From an uncultured Rhizobium sp. (GTDB lineage: Bacteria; Pseudomonadota; Alphaproteobacteria; Rhizobiales; Rhizobiaceae): DNA of 64,000 nucleotides. Of this stretch, positions 1-7,657 are shown in pieces; within the stretch, counting starts at the first letter, position 1, and each line of letters opens with the position of its first letter. Location: contig CAMFIF010000011.1 of NCBI GenBank assembly GCA_945952415.1, positions 90,094-154,093 on the forward strand. The letters are read 5' to 3'. The position numbers and the translations under genes were made by a program. The notes beneath the pieces are model-generated. The model searched no databases, was not told the origin of the DNA, and was given only the letters and a program-made list of their open reading frames with translations.

Positions 1-842
1 CCCTTTACGCCGCCATTGGTGAGCCCCGAAATCAGGGCGCGTTGCATGAAGAGCCCCACCAGAACCGGCGGCAAGGCGGCAAGCACGCCGGCCGTTGCGA
101 TGAGGCCATAATCGGACACCCGCCCGCCCGCGAGATCGGCAATCGCGACCGTCAGCGTCTTGGCGCGCTGGTCTGCGGTAAAGAGCAGGGCATAGAAGAA
201 TTCGTCCCAGGCGAGCAGGAAGGCGAAGAGCGCCGAGGTGGCGACGACCGGCATGGCAAGCGGCAGCGTGACGATGCGCAGCGTGGCGAACAGCCCTGCC
301 CCGTCCATCATCGCCGCCGCCTCGATATCCCGGGGAATGGTGTCGAAGCCGGATTTCATCAGCCAGGTGGTGAAGGGCGCGAGAATGGTGAGATAGACGA
401 GCGCCAGCGAGAAGACATTGTTGAGCAGGCCGAAATGGGCAAGCGCCATGTAGAGCGGCACGGCCAGGGCCACCGGCGGCAGCATGTAGGTGCCGATGAT
501 GAGCCCCAGCGACCAGCCGATGGAGGGCGTGCGTGACACCGCCCAGCCCGCCGGAATGGCAAGCAGCACGGCGGCGATCGTGGCGGTTCCCGCGACAAGA
601 AGACTGTTTCGAAGCGCGGCAAGGAAGGCCGCTCCGGCGCTGTTTTCCACCGTGGAGAGAAGCAGGCGGTAGCGGGAGAAATCCACCGCCTCCGGCCACC
701 AGCGGAGCGGCTTTGCCGCCAGATCCGCCGGCGGCGAAATGGACATGACGAACAGCCAGACGAGGGGCGCGAGGATGACCGCCGCCAGAAGGAGCGCGGC
801 GGCATGAAGGGCAATTTTCCGTGCAAGGCTCTGGCGTTCCAT
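1..842 (-). CDS. Sugar ABC transporter permease, MalG type (3' end cut by window edge)
   Basis: Inner-membrane permease subunit of a carbohydrate ABC importer. The visible 280 codons show an N-terminal membrane helix rich in Ala/Leu, a large loop after about residue 35, further hydrophobic segments and the EAA loop (IEAAAMMDGAGLFATLRIVT) that contacts the ATPase. The frame is open to base 1, so the C-terminus lies outside the window; the family is about 270-290 residues, so only a few codons are probably missing. The ATG overlaps the stop of the preceding MalF-type gene in a TGATG arrangement, which indicates translational coupling. No ATPase gene for this importer is in the window; it may lie to the left. 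Confidence 0.9.
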   Translation of the reverse strand, partial: MERQSLARKIALHAAALLLAAVILAPLVWLFVMSISPPADLAAKPLRWWPEAVDFSRYRLLLSTVENSAGAAFLAALRNSLLVAGTATIAAVLLAIPAGWAVSRTPSIGWSLGLIIGTYMLPPVALAVPLYMALAHFGLLNNVFSLALVYLTILAPFTTWLMKSGFDTIPRDIEAAAMMDGAGLFATLRIVTLPLAMPVVATSALFAFLLAWDEFFYALLFTADQRAKTLTVAIADLAGGRVSDYGLIATAGVLAALPPVLVGLFMQRALISGLTNGGVK

Positions 843-1726
843 CAGGCGGCACTCCCCGCGGCCTTGCGCACCAGCGCCCCATAGGCAAGGGCAAGCAGCG
901 TGACCATCAGCGTGACGATGAGCGCCAGCGACGCGCCCGATCCCGCCCGGCCGAAGGAGAAGGCCTCCTGATAGACGAGAATGGACAGCGTGCGTGTGGA
1001 ATTGGCCGGCCCGCCCCGCGTCATGACCCAGATGATGTCGAAGACCTTGAAGGCCTCGATGGTGCGCAGCACCAGCGCCACCATCAGCGGCCCGGCAAGA
1101 TAGGGCAGGATGACGAAGCGGAAACGGTTGAGGGCGGAAGCGCCATCGACCAGCGAGGCGGCGATGAGGTCGCGCGGCACGCTTTGCAGCGCCGCGAGCG
1201 CAATCAGCGCCACCAGCGGGAAGTTCTTCCAGCAGTCGGCAAGGATCAGCGCCGCCATGGCCGAGCCCGGCTCGCCGAGCCAGGAGCGGTATTCGCCAAG
1301 AAGGCCAAGCTGCGTCAGCGCCGCATTGAGCGCGCCATATTCCGGATTGTAGATCAGCCGCCAGAGCGTGGCATTGACGATGGTGGGCAGCGCCCAGGGC
1401 AGGATCATCAGCGCCCTGAGAAGCGTGCGGCCGTAGAATTGCTGGTTGAGCAGCAGGGCGGCGAGAACGCCGAGCACCATTTCAATCCCCACCGAGACGA
1501 TGGCAAAGAAGGCGGTGGTGGAGAGCGTGCCGCGAAAATTACTGCCGGAAAGGATCTTCGCATAATTGTCGAGGCCGACGAAATGGCCAGTCAGCCCGAC
1601 GAGCTTCGCATCCGTGAAGGAGAGCCGCACGGTTTCCGCCATCGGCCAGCCGATGACGGCAATCATGACAGCCAGCAGGGGAAGCATGAGAAGCCATGCC
1701 CGGGTCGTGAGCCAGGTACTGGACAT
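842..1726 (-). CDS. Sugar ABC transporter permease, MalF type
   Basis: 294-residue inner-membrane permease that pairs with the MalG-type subunit to form the channel of a carbohydrate importer. It has about six hydrophobic segments, beginning with one at residues 10-30, a periplasmic loop with FVGLDNYAKIL, and an EAA loop near residue 200 (IAASLVDGASALNRFRFVILP). It belongs to the binding-protein operon at 1825-3060, separated from it by a gap that carries a strong hairpin, and it overlaps the next permease by four bases. Substrate cannot be read from the sequence. Length is normal for the family. Confidence 0.92.
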   Translation of the reverse strand: MSSTWLTTRAWLLMLPLLAVMIAVIGWPMAETVRLSFTDAKLVGLTGHFVGLDNYAKILSGSNFRGTLSTTAFFAIVSVGIEMVLGVLAALLLNQQFYGRTLLRALMILPWALPTIVNATLWRLIYNPEYGALNAALTQLGLLGEYRSWLGEPGSAMAALILADCWKNFPLVALIALAALQSVPRDLIAASLVDGASALNRFRFVILPYLAGPLMVALVLRTIEAFKVFDIIWVMTRGGPANSTRTLSILVYQEAFSFGRAGSGASLALIVTLMVTLLALAYGALVRKAAGSAA

Positions 1727-1780
1727 TGGAGCATCTTTCGGGAGGAACGGGAAGGCGAAGCCGGGGTCCGGGTCAGGTCC

Positions 1781-1810
1781 GGGCGGGCGCCTTCGAAAGG
1801 GCGCCCGCCC
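1781..1810. repeat. Intercistronic GC hairpin between binding protein and permease
   Basis: An 11-bp perfect inverted repeat (GGGCGGGCGCC and its complement) encloses an 8-nt loop. It lies between the solute-binding protein gene and the permease genes and has no following T-run on either strand, so it is probably an mRNA-stabilising or partial termination structure, as seen between binding-protein and permease cistrons in other importers. That role is inferred. Confidence 0.6.
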
Positions 1811-1824
1811 GAAACGGGAGGAGA

Positions 1825-3060
1825 TCAGAGGCCGCTGTTTTCAGCCGCGGTCTTCAGCGCATCGGCAGGTGCCGCCTGGCCGAGCAGCGATTCCTGGATG
1901 GCCTGCTGCAGGGCGGTGGAAAGCTCCTGATATTTCGGCGTGGTCGGACGCGGATACATGGCGGCAAGGCCCTGCTTGGCGGCGGCGATCAGCTCTTCCT
2001 GGCCCTTGGTCACCGCCGGGTCCTCGTAGGAGGAAGCCCAGATCGGCAGGCTGAGCTTGGCATACTGGTTCTGCGTCGCCTGCGAGGTCATGAATGTGAT
2101 GTATTTCCAGGCTTCTTCCTGGTGCTGGCTGGCCGAGGTGATGCCGAGGCCCATGGAGCCGTTGACGGCCGAAACCTCGCTCTTGCCGGCAACGCCGGGC
2201 GCAGGCACGACGCCCACCTTGCCCGCGACCTTGCTGTCCTTCGGGTCATTGGCCATGTTGTACATGTAGGTCCAGTTGAGCGCGAAGGCCGCCTCGCCGT
2301 TCTGGAACACCTTGCGGACGTCCTCTTCGAGGAATTCCTTGGAATTCGGATTGGTGAGGCCCGACTTGTAGCTGTCCACCATGTAGGTGAGCGCATCGAG
2401 CGCGCCGCCTTCGGCAAAGGCGGGCTTGCCGTCCTTGAGGAAATCGCCCTTGTTGGCGGCTACCAGCGTGGTGAAATCGCAGATCGCGGCTTCCGCCTGC
2501 GCCCAGCTCCAGGAAATCGGGGTTTTCAGAAGGCCCTTGTCCTGAATGATCTTGGCCTGTTCGGAAAGCTCTGCCCAGGTCTTCGGCGGCGCCTTGATGC
2601 CCGCCTTTTCCAGGATTTCCTTGTTGTAGAAGAGATATTTCGTATCGAGGATCCAGGGCATGCCGTAATATTTGCCGTCATACTGGACGGTGGTCCAGGC
2701 GCCGGGCAGCACGCCCTTCTTCATCTCCTCGGTGATGCGCGGGGAGACATCGACAAGCACGTTGCCGGCCGCATATTCCGCGGGCCAGATCACGTCGAAG
2801 AGCACGACGTCATAGGCCCCGCCGGAGCCCTGCGCCAGCACGGTCTTGTCGTGCAGACCCTCATAGGGCACGAATTCCAGGTTCACCTTGATATCGGGAT
2901 TGGCCTTGGTGAAGGCCTCCGTCATCGCCCGCACATCCGCCTCGCTATAGGCTGCCTGCGCCATGAACAGCGCATTCAGCTGGGTTTCGGCAAGGGCATG
3001 CGAGGCCAGAAGCGCGGTCATCGCGCCGGCGCCGAGCAGCATTTTCACGGTCTGTTTCAT
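1825..3060 (-). CDS. ABC transporter sugar-binding protein, family 1
   Basis: 411-residue periplasmic solute-binding protein with a signal peptide (MKQTVKMLLGAGAMTALLAS, cleavage after about HALA). The mature part has the SBP_bac_1 pattern: an early region with YEGLHDKTVLAQGSGGAYDVV, then YYGMPWILDTKYLFYNKEIL, which is typical of sugar-binding clefts. The ATG at 3060 is chosen because GGAGGA precedes it and the signal peptide begins there; the frame is open 24 codons further upstream but that adds a charged non-signal stretch. First gene of the operon with the two permeases, divergent from the ROK regulator that probably represses it. Confidence 0.92.
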   Translation of the reverse strand: MKQTVKMLLGAGAMTALLASHALAETQLNALFMAQAAYSEADVRAMTEAFTKANPDIKVNLEFVPYEGLHDKTVLAQGSGGAYDVVLFDVIWPAEYAAGNVLVDVSPRITEEMKKGVLPGAWTTVQYDGKYYGMPWILDTKYLFYNKEILEKAGIKAPPKTWAELSEQAKIIQDKGLLKTPISWSWAQAEAAICDFTTLVAANKGDFLKDGKPAFAEGGALDALTYMVDSYKSGLTNPNSKEFLEEDVRKVFQNGEAAFALNWTYMYNMANDPKDSKVAGKVGVVPAPGVAGKSEVSAVNGSMGLGITSASQHQEEAWKYITFMTSQATQNQYAKLSLPIWASSYEDPAVTKGQEELIAAAKQGLAAMYPRPTTPKYQELSTALQQAIQESLLGQAAPADALKTAAENSGL

Positions 3061-3132
3061 CGCTTCCTCCATTTTCCGACCGGCATCGGGCAGCCCTTTG
3101 CCTGTCCTCATCCCCGGGCTTCTTTGGCCCAA

Positions 3133-3155
3133 TTAAGTCAAATGACTTGACTTAA
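3133..3155. promoter_or_regulatory. Perfect palindromic operator between sugar operon and ROK gene
   Basis: TTAAGTCAA, a 5-base spacer (ATGAC) and TTGACTTAA form a perfect 9-bp inverted repeat. It sits 72 bp upstream of the binding-protein start and 41 bp upstream of the ROK regulator start, and TTGACT inside it could serve as a -35 element. ROK repressors usually bind such AT-rich dyads next to their own genes, so this is the likely operator for both directions. The dyad is directly seen; its ligand protein is inferred. Confidence 0.8.
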
Positions 3156-3196
3156 ACTTTGTGTATGTTTCTATCCCTGTCAAGAGGTATTTTCCG

Positions 3197-4402
3197 ATGA
3201 ATGATTTGCGCCCCATTCGCGCCAAGACCGGCACCAACCAGGAGGGTGCGAGCGCCCACAACCGCCGGGTGATTATGGAGGCCCTGCGCCTCAACGGTGC
3301 GCTGTCGCGAGCCGATCTCGCTCGCGCCACGCTTCTCACCAAGCAGACCGTTTCCAACCTGATGGAAGCGCTGGAGGAAGACGGGCTGGTGGCCGGCGAG
3401 GATGTGGTGCGCAAGGGCCGCGGCCAGCCCTCCACCCCCTACAGGCTGGTGGCGGAAGGCGCCTTTGCGATCGGCCTCCAGATCGACCGGCATGTCACCC
3501 GCGCGATCGGCGTCGATCTCCTGGGGCAGGTCCATGCCCGGGCCGAGCGGCCCCTGCCCGCCGAGGGGCCTGCCTCCGGCGTGCGCGTCATCCTCGATCT
3601 GATCGCGGGCGTCCGGCGGGAGCTGGTTGCCCGCTCACCCCGCGCCGAACACCGGCTTGCGGGGCTGGGCGTTGCCATGCCCGGGCCCTTCGGCGTGGAG
3701 GTGGAGGGAAATGACGACTGGATGATGGCCGCCTGGCAGGAATTCCCGCTTCTGGAGACACTGGCGACCGGTACGGGACTGGAGGTCGGGCTGCAGAATG
3801 ATGCGGCGGCCTGCGCGACCGCCGAGCGCATGGTGGGCGCTGCCCATGGGCTCGATCACGCGGTCTGCATCTATCTGGGTTACGGCCTCGGTGCCGGCCT
3901 GATCTTTCATGGCGAGCTCTATTCCGGCGCGCATGGCAATGCGGGCGAGCTCGGCATGGCCCTGTTTTCGACGGGTGGCGCGCCCTCGCCGGTGGAACAC
4001 CGCGCCTCGCTCGCCTCGCTCTACCAGCATCTCGGCGTCGATCCCGCCGAGGAGGGCCTGCATCAGCGGATCGACGCGCTGGCGGCCGCCGGGGACCCGC
4101 GGCTTGACGGCTGGATCACCGAGGCCGCGGCGGCACTTCGGTGGTCGGTCCATCTCCTCGAAACGCTCATCGATCCGCAATCGATCATCCTTTCGGGGGG
4201 CGCGCCGGCCTCGCTCGTCAACCGGCTGGTGGAGCGGCTTATGCCGCTGCTTCCCTCCAATGCCGCGCGGCGCGACCGGAGCCTGCCGCGGCTGACTGTG
4301 GGCATGACCGACCCCTGGGCGGTGGCGCTGGGCGCTGCGGCCGAACCCATAGGCCGCGCCTTCGATCCGCGCTTTTCCGCCATCCTGAAGGACGGACTCT
4401 AG
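3197..4402 (+). CDS. ROK-family transcriptional regulator (NagC/XylR type)
   Basis: 401-residue cytoplasmic DNA-binding regulator. Residues about 15-75 form a MarR-like winged helix (LRLNGALSRADLARATLLTK, then VSNLMEALEEDGLV), followed by a sugar-kinase-like ROK domain with NDAAACA and the GAGLIFHGELYSGAHGNAGEL motif. The zinc-binding CxCGxxGCxE motif of many ROK proteins is absent. The ATG at 3197 has AAGAGGT 8 bases upstream; an ATG 36 bases further upstream lacks such a site. Divergent from the sugar importer, with a perfect palindrome between them, so it is probably the sugar-responsive repressor of that operon. Confidence 0.9.
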   Translation: MNDLRPIRAKTGTNQEGASAHNRRVIMEALRLNGALSRADLARATLLTKQTVSNLMEALEEDGLVAGEDVVRKGRGQPSTPYRLVAEGAFAIGLQIDRHVTRAIGVDLLGQVHARAERPLPAEGPASGVRVILDLIAGVRRELVARSPRAEHRLAGLGVAMPGPFGVEVEGNDDWMMAAWQEFPLLETLATGTGLEVGLQNDAAACATAERMVGAAHGLDHAVCIYLGYGLGAGLIFHGELYSGAHGNAGELGMALFSTGGAPSPVEHRASLASLYQHLGVDPAEEGLHQRIDALAAAGDPRLDGWITEAAAALRWSVHLLETLIDPQSIILSGGAPASLVNRLVERLMPLLPSNAARRDRSLPRLTVGMTDPWAVALGAAAEPIGRAFDPRFSAILKDGL

Positions 4403-4540
4403 GCGAGTGCGCCAGGGAGGCGGACACTACAACCTGATGATTGTGAAATTTACCTTTTTTGCATTTTGAACGCGACGACTTCGGCCGAATATGCAAAAGA
4501 AGCGGTCTATTCCCGCCTTACCCCTCCCGAAAGGAAAACC

Positions 4541-5035
4541 ATGAAGAAGCTCCTGCTTTCCACCGCCCTCGTTCTTGCCCTGCCGATCTCGGCCTTTGCG
4601 GCGACGCTGCAGTTCCCGAGCGACAATCCGGTCGCCTCCGTGGACATTCCGGACAGCTGGGGCCCGAAGGAAACCGAAACCGGCATCGACGCCACCTCGG
4701 ACGATGGCGCGATCTATTTCTCCATCGACGTGGCCGACCAGAAGTCGTCCAACGACATCACCAACACCGCCATCGACTTCCTGGCGCAGAACGGCGTGAA
4801 GATCGATCCGTCGACGCTGAAGGAATCGCCGGAATATGAAATCAACGGCATGAAGGTCTCGAGCCTCGACTACCAGGGCACCGACAAGGACGGCCCGGTC
4901 GACGTTTCGCTGGGCTTTGCCGCACCGGCCGGCGACAAGATCCTGATCGTCACCTACTGGGGTTCCAAGGACACCCAGGAAGCCCATTCGGAAGAGGTGA
5001 CCAAGATCATCGCCTCGCTGAAGCCGCTGAAGTAA
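4541..5035 (+). CDS. Small secreted protein of unknown function
   Basis: 164-residue protein with a clear signal peptide (MKKLLLSTALVLALPISAFA, cleavage after AFA) and an acidic mature domain of about 145 residues. The start FPSDNPVASVDIPDSW followed later by GDKILIVTYWGS and a terminal EEVTKIIASLKPL helix resembles small periplasmic PsbP/DUF1795-like folds, but I cannot assign a function. The ATG at 4541 follows AAAGGA and starts the signal peptide; an in-frame upstream ATG gives an improbable leader. It stands alone and ends at a bidirectional terminator shared with the convergent gene. Confidence 0.8.
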   Translation: MKKLLLSTALVLALPISAFAATLQFPSDNPVASVDIPDSWGPKETETGIDATSDDGAIYFSIDVADQKSSNDITNTAIDFLAQNGVKIDPSTLKESPEYEINGMKVSSLDYQGTDKDGPVDVSLGFAAPAGDKILIVTYWGSKDTQEAHSEEVTKIIASLKPLK

Positions 5036-5060
5036 AAGGCCAAAGGCCGATTGAAAGAGA

Positions 5061-5090
5061 AAAGGGCCGCACCCGGTGCGGCCCTTTTTC
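5061..5090. terminator. Bidirectional intrinsic terminator
   Basis: A 13-bp stem (AAAAGGGCCGCAC paired with GTGCGGCCCTTTT) with a 3-base loop is followed by T on both strands. It sits between two convergent genes ending at 5035 and 5120 and can stop transcription from both sides. Confidence 0.9.
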
Positions 5091-5119
5091 ACGTTCAGGG
5101 AGAGGCGACGGGAGCGCGC

Positions 5120-5497
5120 CTATTCATCCTCGGTGAAGCGCTCGCCCGAGGCTTCCAGGCACATGTCCGCCCCCTTCGTGAGGTCGTCCTTGTTGAGTTC
5201 GGCATACATGTTGACGCTGCTGCCGATCATCTGGTCGGCCGCCTCCTTGCTGCCATTGATGCGGGCAGACAGGCTGCGATAGGTATCGGAGGCCTCGCGG
5301 TAATCCGCCTCCTCGTCCGCATCGATCACACCCGCCTGCAGGGCAAGGCCGATGAGCACGACGCAGATCGAGGGCGAGGCATGATCCGGCAGGGGCAGCG
5401 ACTCGGCCCGGGCCTCAAGGCCCGAAAGGCTTGCGGCAAGAAGACCAAGGACGATCGGGGCGCGGCAGAGACGATCCCTGAGCAGGCGCAGCTTCAT
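5120..5497 (-). CDS. Small secreted hypothetical protein
   Basis: 125-residue protein beginning with a basic segment (MKLRLLRDRLCR) and a hydrophobic core (APIVLGLLAASLSG), which looks like a signal peptide with cleavage near EARA. The mature part of about 95 residues is acidic and helical, has two cysteines (SICVV and DMCLEAS) that could form a disulfide, and ends in GERFTEDE. I do not recognise a family. Convergent with the secreted protein at 4541-5035; its own promoter region is short. Confidence 0.65.
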   Translation of the reverse strand: MKLRLLRDRLCRAPIVLGLLAASLSGLEARAESLPLPDHASPSICVVLIGLALQAGVIDADEEADYREASDTYRSLSARINGSKEAADQMIGSSVNMYAELNKDDLTKGADMCLEASGERFTEDE

Positions 5498-5616
5498 TCG
5501 ACGGGTTCCTTTTCAGTGAAGACACGCATCTATCTTCATTCGCCCGGCGCTTGCCAAGCAACCAGCGGTCTATTGGGTTTTTTCAACCTAAAGAGGAATT
5601 CCCTCTCAAGCCTTCT

Positions 5617-6531
5617 TCAGGCTTCCTGGCGTGCGAAGGAGGTGAGCCAGACGCCGACCAGCGTGATGCCAAGGCCCAGCACCATGCTGCCGGAGAGCGG
5701 CTCGCCAAAAAGCGCCGCGCCCCAGAGCATGGTGACCGGCGGGCTCAGATAGACGGCGGCGCTGACCTTGGAGGCCGGATAGAGCCGGAGGCAGGCATAA
5801 TAGATCGTATAGCAGAGAAAGGTGGCGATGAGGACGAGCCAGGCAATGCCGAAGAGGAAGCCGCTTTCGAGGGGCGGCAGAAGAGGGCCCTGCCGGGCCG
5901 CACAAAGGCCGAAGAGCAGCGCGCCGCTCAGGAACTGGATGGCGAGGCTCTGGTGGATCGGCATGTCGACCAGGCCGAGATATTTCTGCAGCACGGTGGC
6001 GAGCGCAAAGACCAGCATGGCCGCAACCGTGATGCCATAGGCCCAGAGCGGGGCGGAGCCGATGGCAAGGCTGTGGGCGGAGACGAGGACCACGCCCAGA
6101 ATGGCCAGAAGCGTGCCGAACCATTGCCGCCGGCTGAGCCTTTCCTTGAGCACGATATGGGAGAGACAGGCGATGGCGAGGGGCACGAGATCGGAAATGA
6201 GGGCGACGAGGCCCGTCGGCACCCGCTGTTCGATCGCCAGGGCGAAGCCGCCGAGATAGAGAAAGACGATCATGACGCCGAGCAGGCACTGGATCAGCAC
6301 CTGGCGAGCGCGGAGCGGCGGACCGAGGAGGAGCGCGAAGGGCGCGAGGATGGCCCCCGAAAGCAGGGTGCGCCAGAAGAGCACCAGAAGCACGCTGGCA
6401 TGTTCGCTCGCATAGCGGATGCCGACGAAACCGGAACTCCAGCTGATGACCAGCAGGGCGGCCAGCACCGGCCAGAGGAAGCGGCGCAGGCGCTCCCCCG
6501 GTTGCCTGAGGATGTCGTGAAGAGTGGTCAT
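5617..6531 (-). CDS. EamA/DMT-family transporter
   Basis: 304-residue inner-membrane protein with about ten hydrophobic segments arranged as two EamA repeats (residues about 15-145 and 155-295). The first repeat contains SSGFVGIRYASEHASVLLVLFWRT, the RYA...FWR signature of drug/metabolite exporters, and the second contains SKVSAAVYLSPPVTMLWG. The ATG is preceded by GGAGGCATC. The family exports amino acids and other small metabolites; no substrate can be deduced. It is transcribed on its own, downstream of nothing obvious. Confidence 0.9.
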   Translation of the reverse strand: MTTLHDILRQPGERLRRFLWPVLAALLVISWSSGFVGIRYASEHASVLLVLFWRTLLSGAILAPFALLLGPPLRARQVLIQCLLGVMIVFLYLGGFALAIEQRVPTGLVALISDLVPLAIACLSHIVLKERLSRRQWFGTLLAILGVVLVSAHSLAIGSAPLWAYGITVAAMLVFALATVLQKYLGLVDMPIHQSLAIQFLSGALLFGLCAARQGPLLPPLESGFLFGIAWLVLIATFLCYTIYYACLRLYPASKVSAAVYLSPPVTMLWGAALFGEPLSGSMVLGLGITLVGVWLTSFARQEA

Positions 6532-6659
6532 GATGCCTCCGCCGAAGGGGCCAGTCTAGCGCCGATTGCCCGGCATACTGGCTGGAGAACGACGCCGGGT
6601 GACCCTTTTCGATGCAATCTCAACCCGTTGCCCCTTCCGCGGTCGGCGGGAGAATGTCG

Positions 6660-7655
6660 TCAGGCCCGGGTTTCGGCATGGGCAATAAGCGCCCGGTGGA
6701 GGGCGGCATCGAGCCTTACCCCGTCCGCCGGCGCGGCGCCGGAAAGGCCCGGAATATAAAGGCCTTCAGCTTTCAGCCGCTCGACAAGGGCGCGCGCCCG
6801 GGCGCGATGGGCGTCGGGCTCCCGGCCCGGCTTTAGGGCAAGGATGGTGAGGCCGCAATCAAGCGTTTCTTCGCCCGACTGGAAATCCGGCATCTCCCGC
6901 GACCAGGCCCCACCCGAAAGGCCTGCGGCCATGAGTTCCACGAGAAGCGCAATATTGGCACCCTTGCGCCCGCCGAAGGGAAGAAGCGCACCGAGGATTG
7001 CCTGCTGCGCATCGGTGGTCGGCTGGCCCGCCGCATCGACAGCCACGCCTTCGGCGAGCGGCGTGCCCCGGGCCGCAGCGGCGGCCACCGAGACGAAGGC
7101 GGTGGCGCTGGCCGACTGGTCGATCACGAGTGGCCGTGCGCCCCCGCCGAGCGGAAAGGCAAAGGCCAGCGGATTGGTGGAAAAGACCCGCGGCAGGCCG
7201 GGCGCCGGGGCCATGAAGGCATTGGCATTGGTGAAAGCCAGCGAAACCAGCCCGCGATCGGCCAGCCGGCGGACATAATAGCCAAGCTCGCCCGTGGTGA
7301 AGCCATTGCGCTGGGTGAAAAGCGCAAGCCCCAGCCTTTCTGCCGCCTCCACCAGCGGCTCGAAAGCCTGATCGAAGCCGAGCTGGGCGATGCCGCCATC
7401 GGCATCGCTTTCCAGGAAGGCGGGGAAGGGCCGCGCGAGCCGCGGGCGGGCCTGCCGCCGGATACGGCCGCCGCGATAGGCGGCCAGATAATCGAGGAGA
7501 TGGGAAAAACCCACCTCCGGCCGGTGATGGCGCTCGGCGGAGACGGTGGCGGCGGCGAGCGACCGGGCCGCATCAAGCCCGGCACCGGCGCCGAGCGCCG
7601 CGGCTTCGGCCAGCGCCAGCGCTTCTCCGGTGGAAAGAGATACAGGGCACTCCAT
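6660..7655 (-). CDS. Ldh-family (malate/L-lactate/sulfolactate-type) oxidoreductase
   Basis: 331-residue NAD(P)-dependent dehydrogenase of the Ldh_2/MDH2 family, which includes ureidoglycolate and Delta1-pyrroline-2-carboxylate reductases. The sequence has the family features: TVSAERHHRPEVGFSHLLDYL near the start, YYVRRLADRGLVSLAFTNAN in the centre, FSTNPLAFAFP before the cofactor region, and a C-terminal GGRKGANIALLVELMAAGLSG stretch. The ATG has GGAGGTGTGACC before it and lies 2 bases after the stop of the upstream flavoprotein gene, so the two are co-transcribed. Exact substrate unknown; the neighbouring StcD-like protein makes an imino-acid role possible. Confidence 0.85.
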   Translation of the reverse strand: MECPVSLSTGEALALAEAAALGAGAGLDAARSLAAATVSAERHHRPEVGFSHLLDYLAAYRGGRIRRQARPRLARPFPAFLESDADGGIAQLGFDQAFEPLVEAAERLGLALFTQRNGFTTGELGYYVRRLADRGLVSLAFTNANAFMAPAPGLPRVFSTNPLAFAFPLGGGARPLVIDQSASATAFVSVAAAAARGTPLAEGVAVDAAGQPTTDAQQAILGALLPFGGRKGANIALLVELMAAGLSGGAWSREMPDFQSGEETLDCGLTILALKPGREPDAHRARARALVERLKAEGLYIPGLSGAAPADGVRLDAALHRALIAHAETRA

Positions 7656-7657
7656 GG

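Noticed and set aside
5551..6759. Long rightward open frame of about 400 codons opposite the EamA transporter gene
   Set aside because: The product is highly charged low-complexity (Glu, Arg, Asp, Gly) as expected for the antisense of a GC-rich membrane-protein gene; it has no ribosome-binding site and no recognisable domain.
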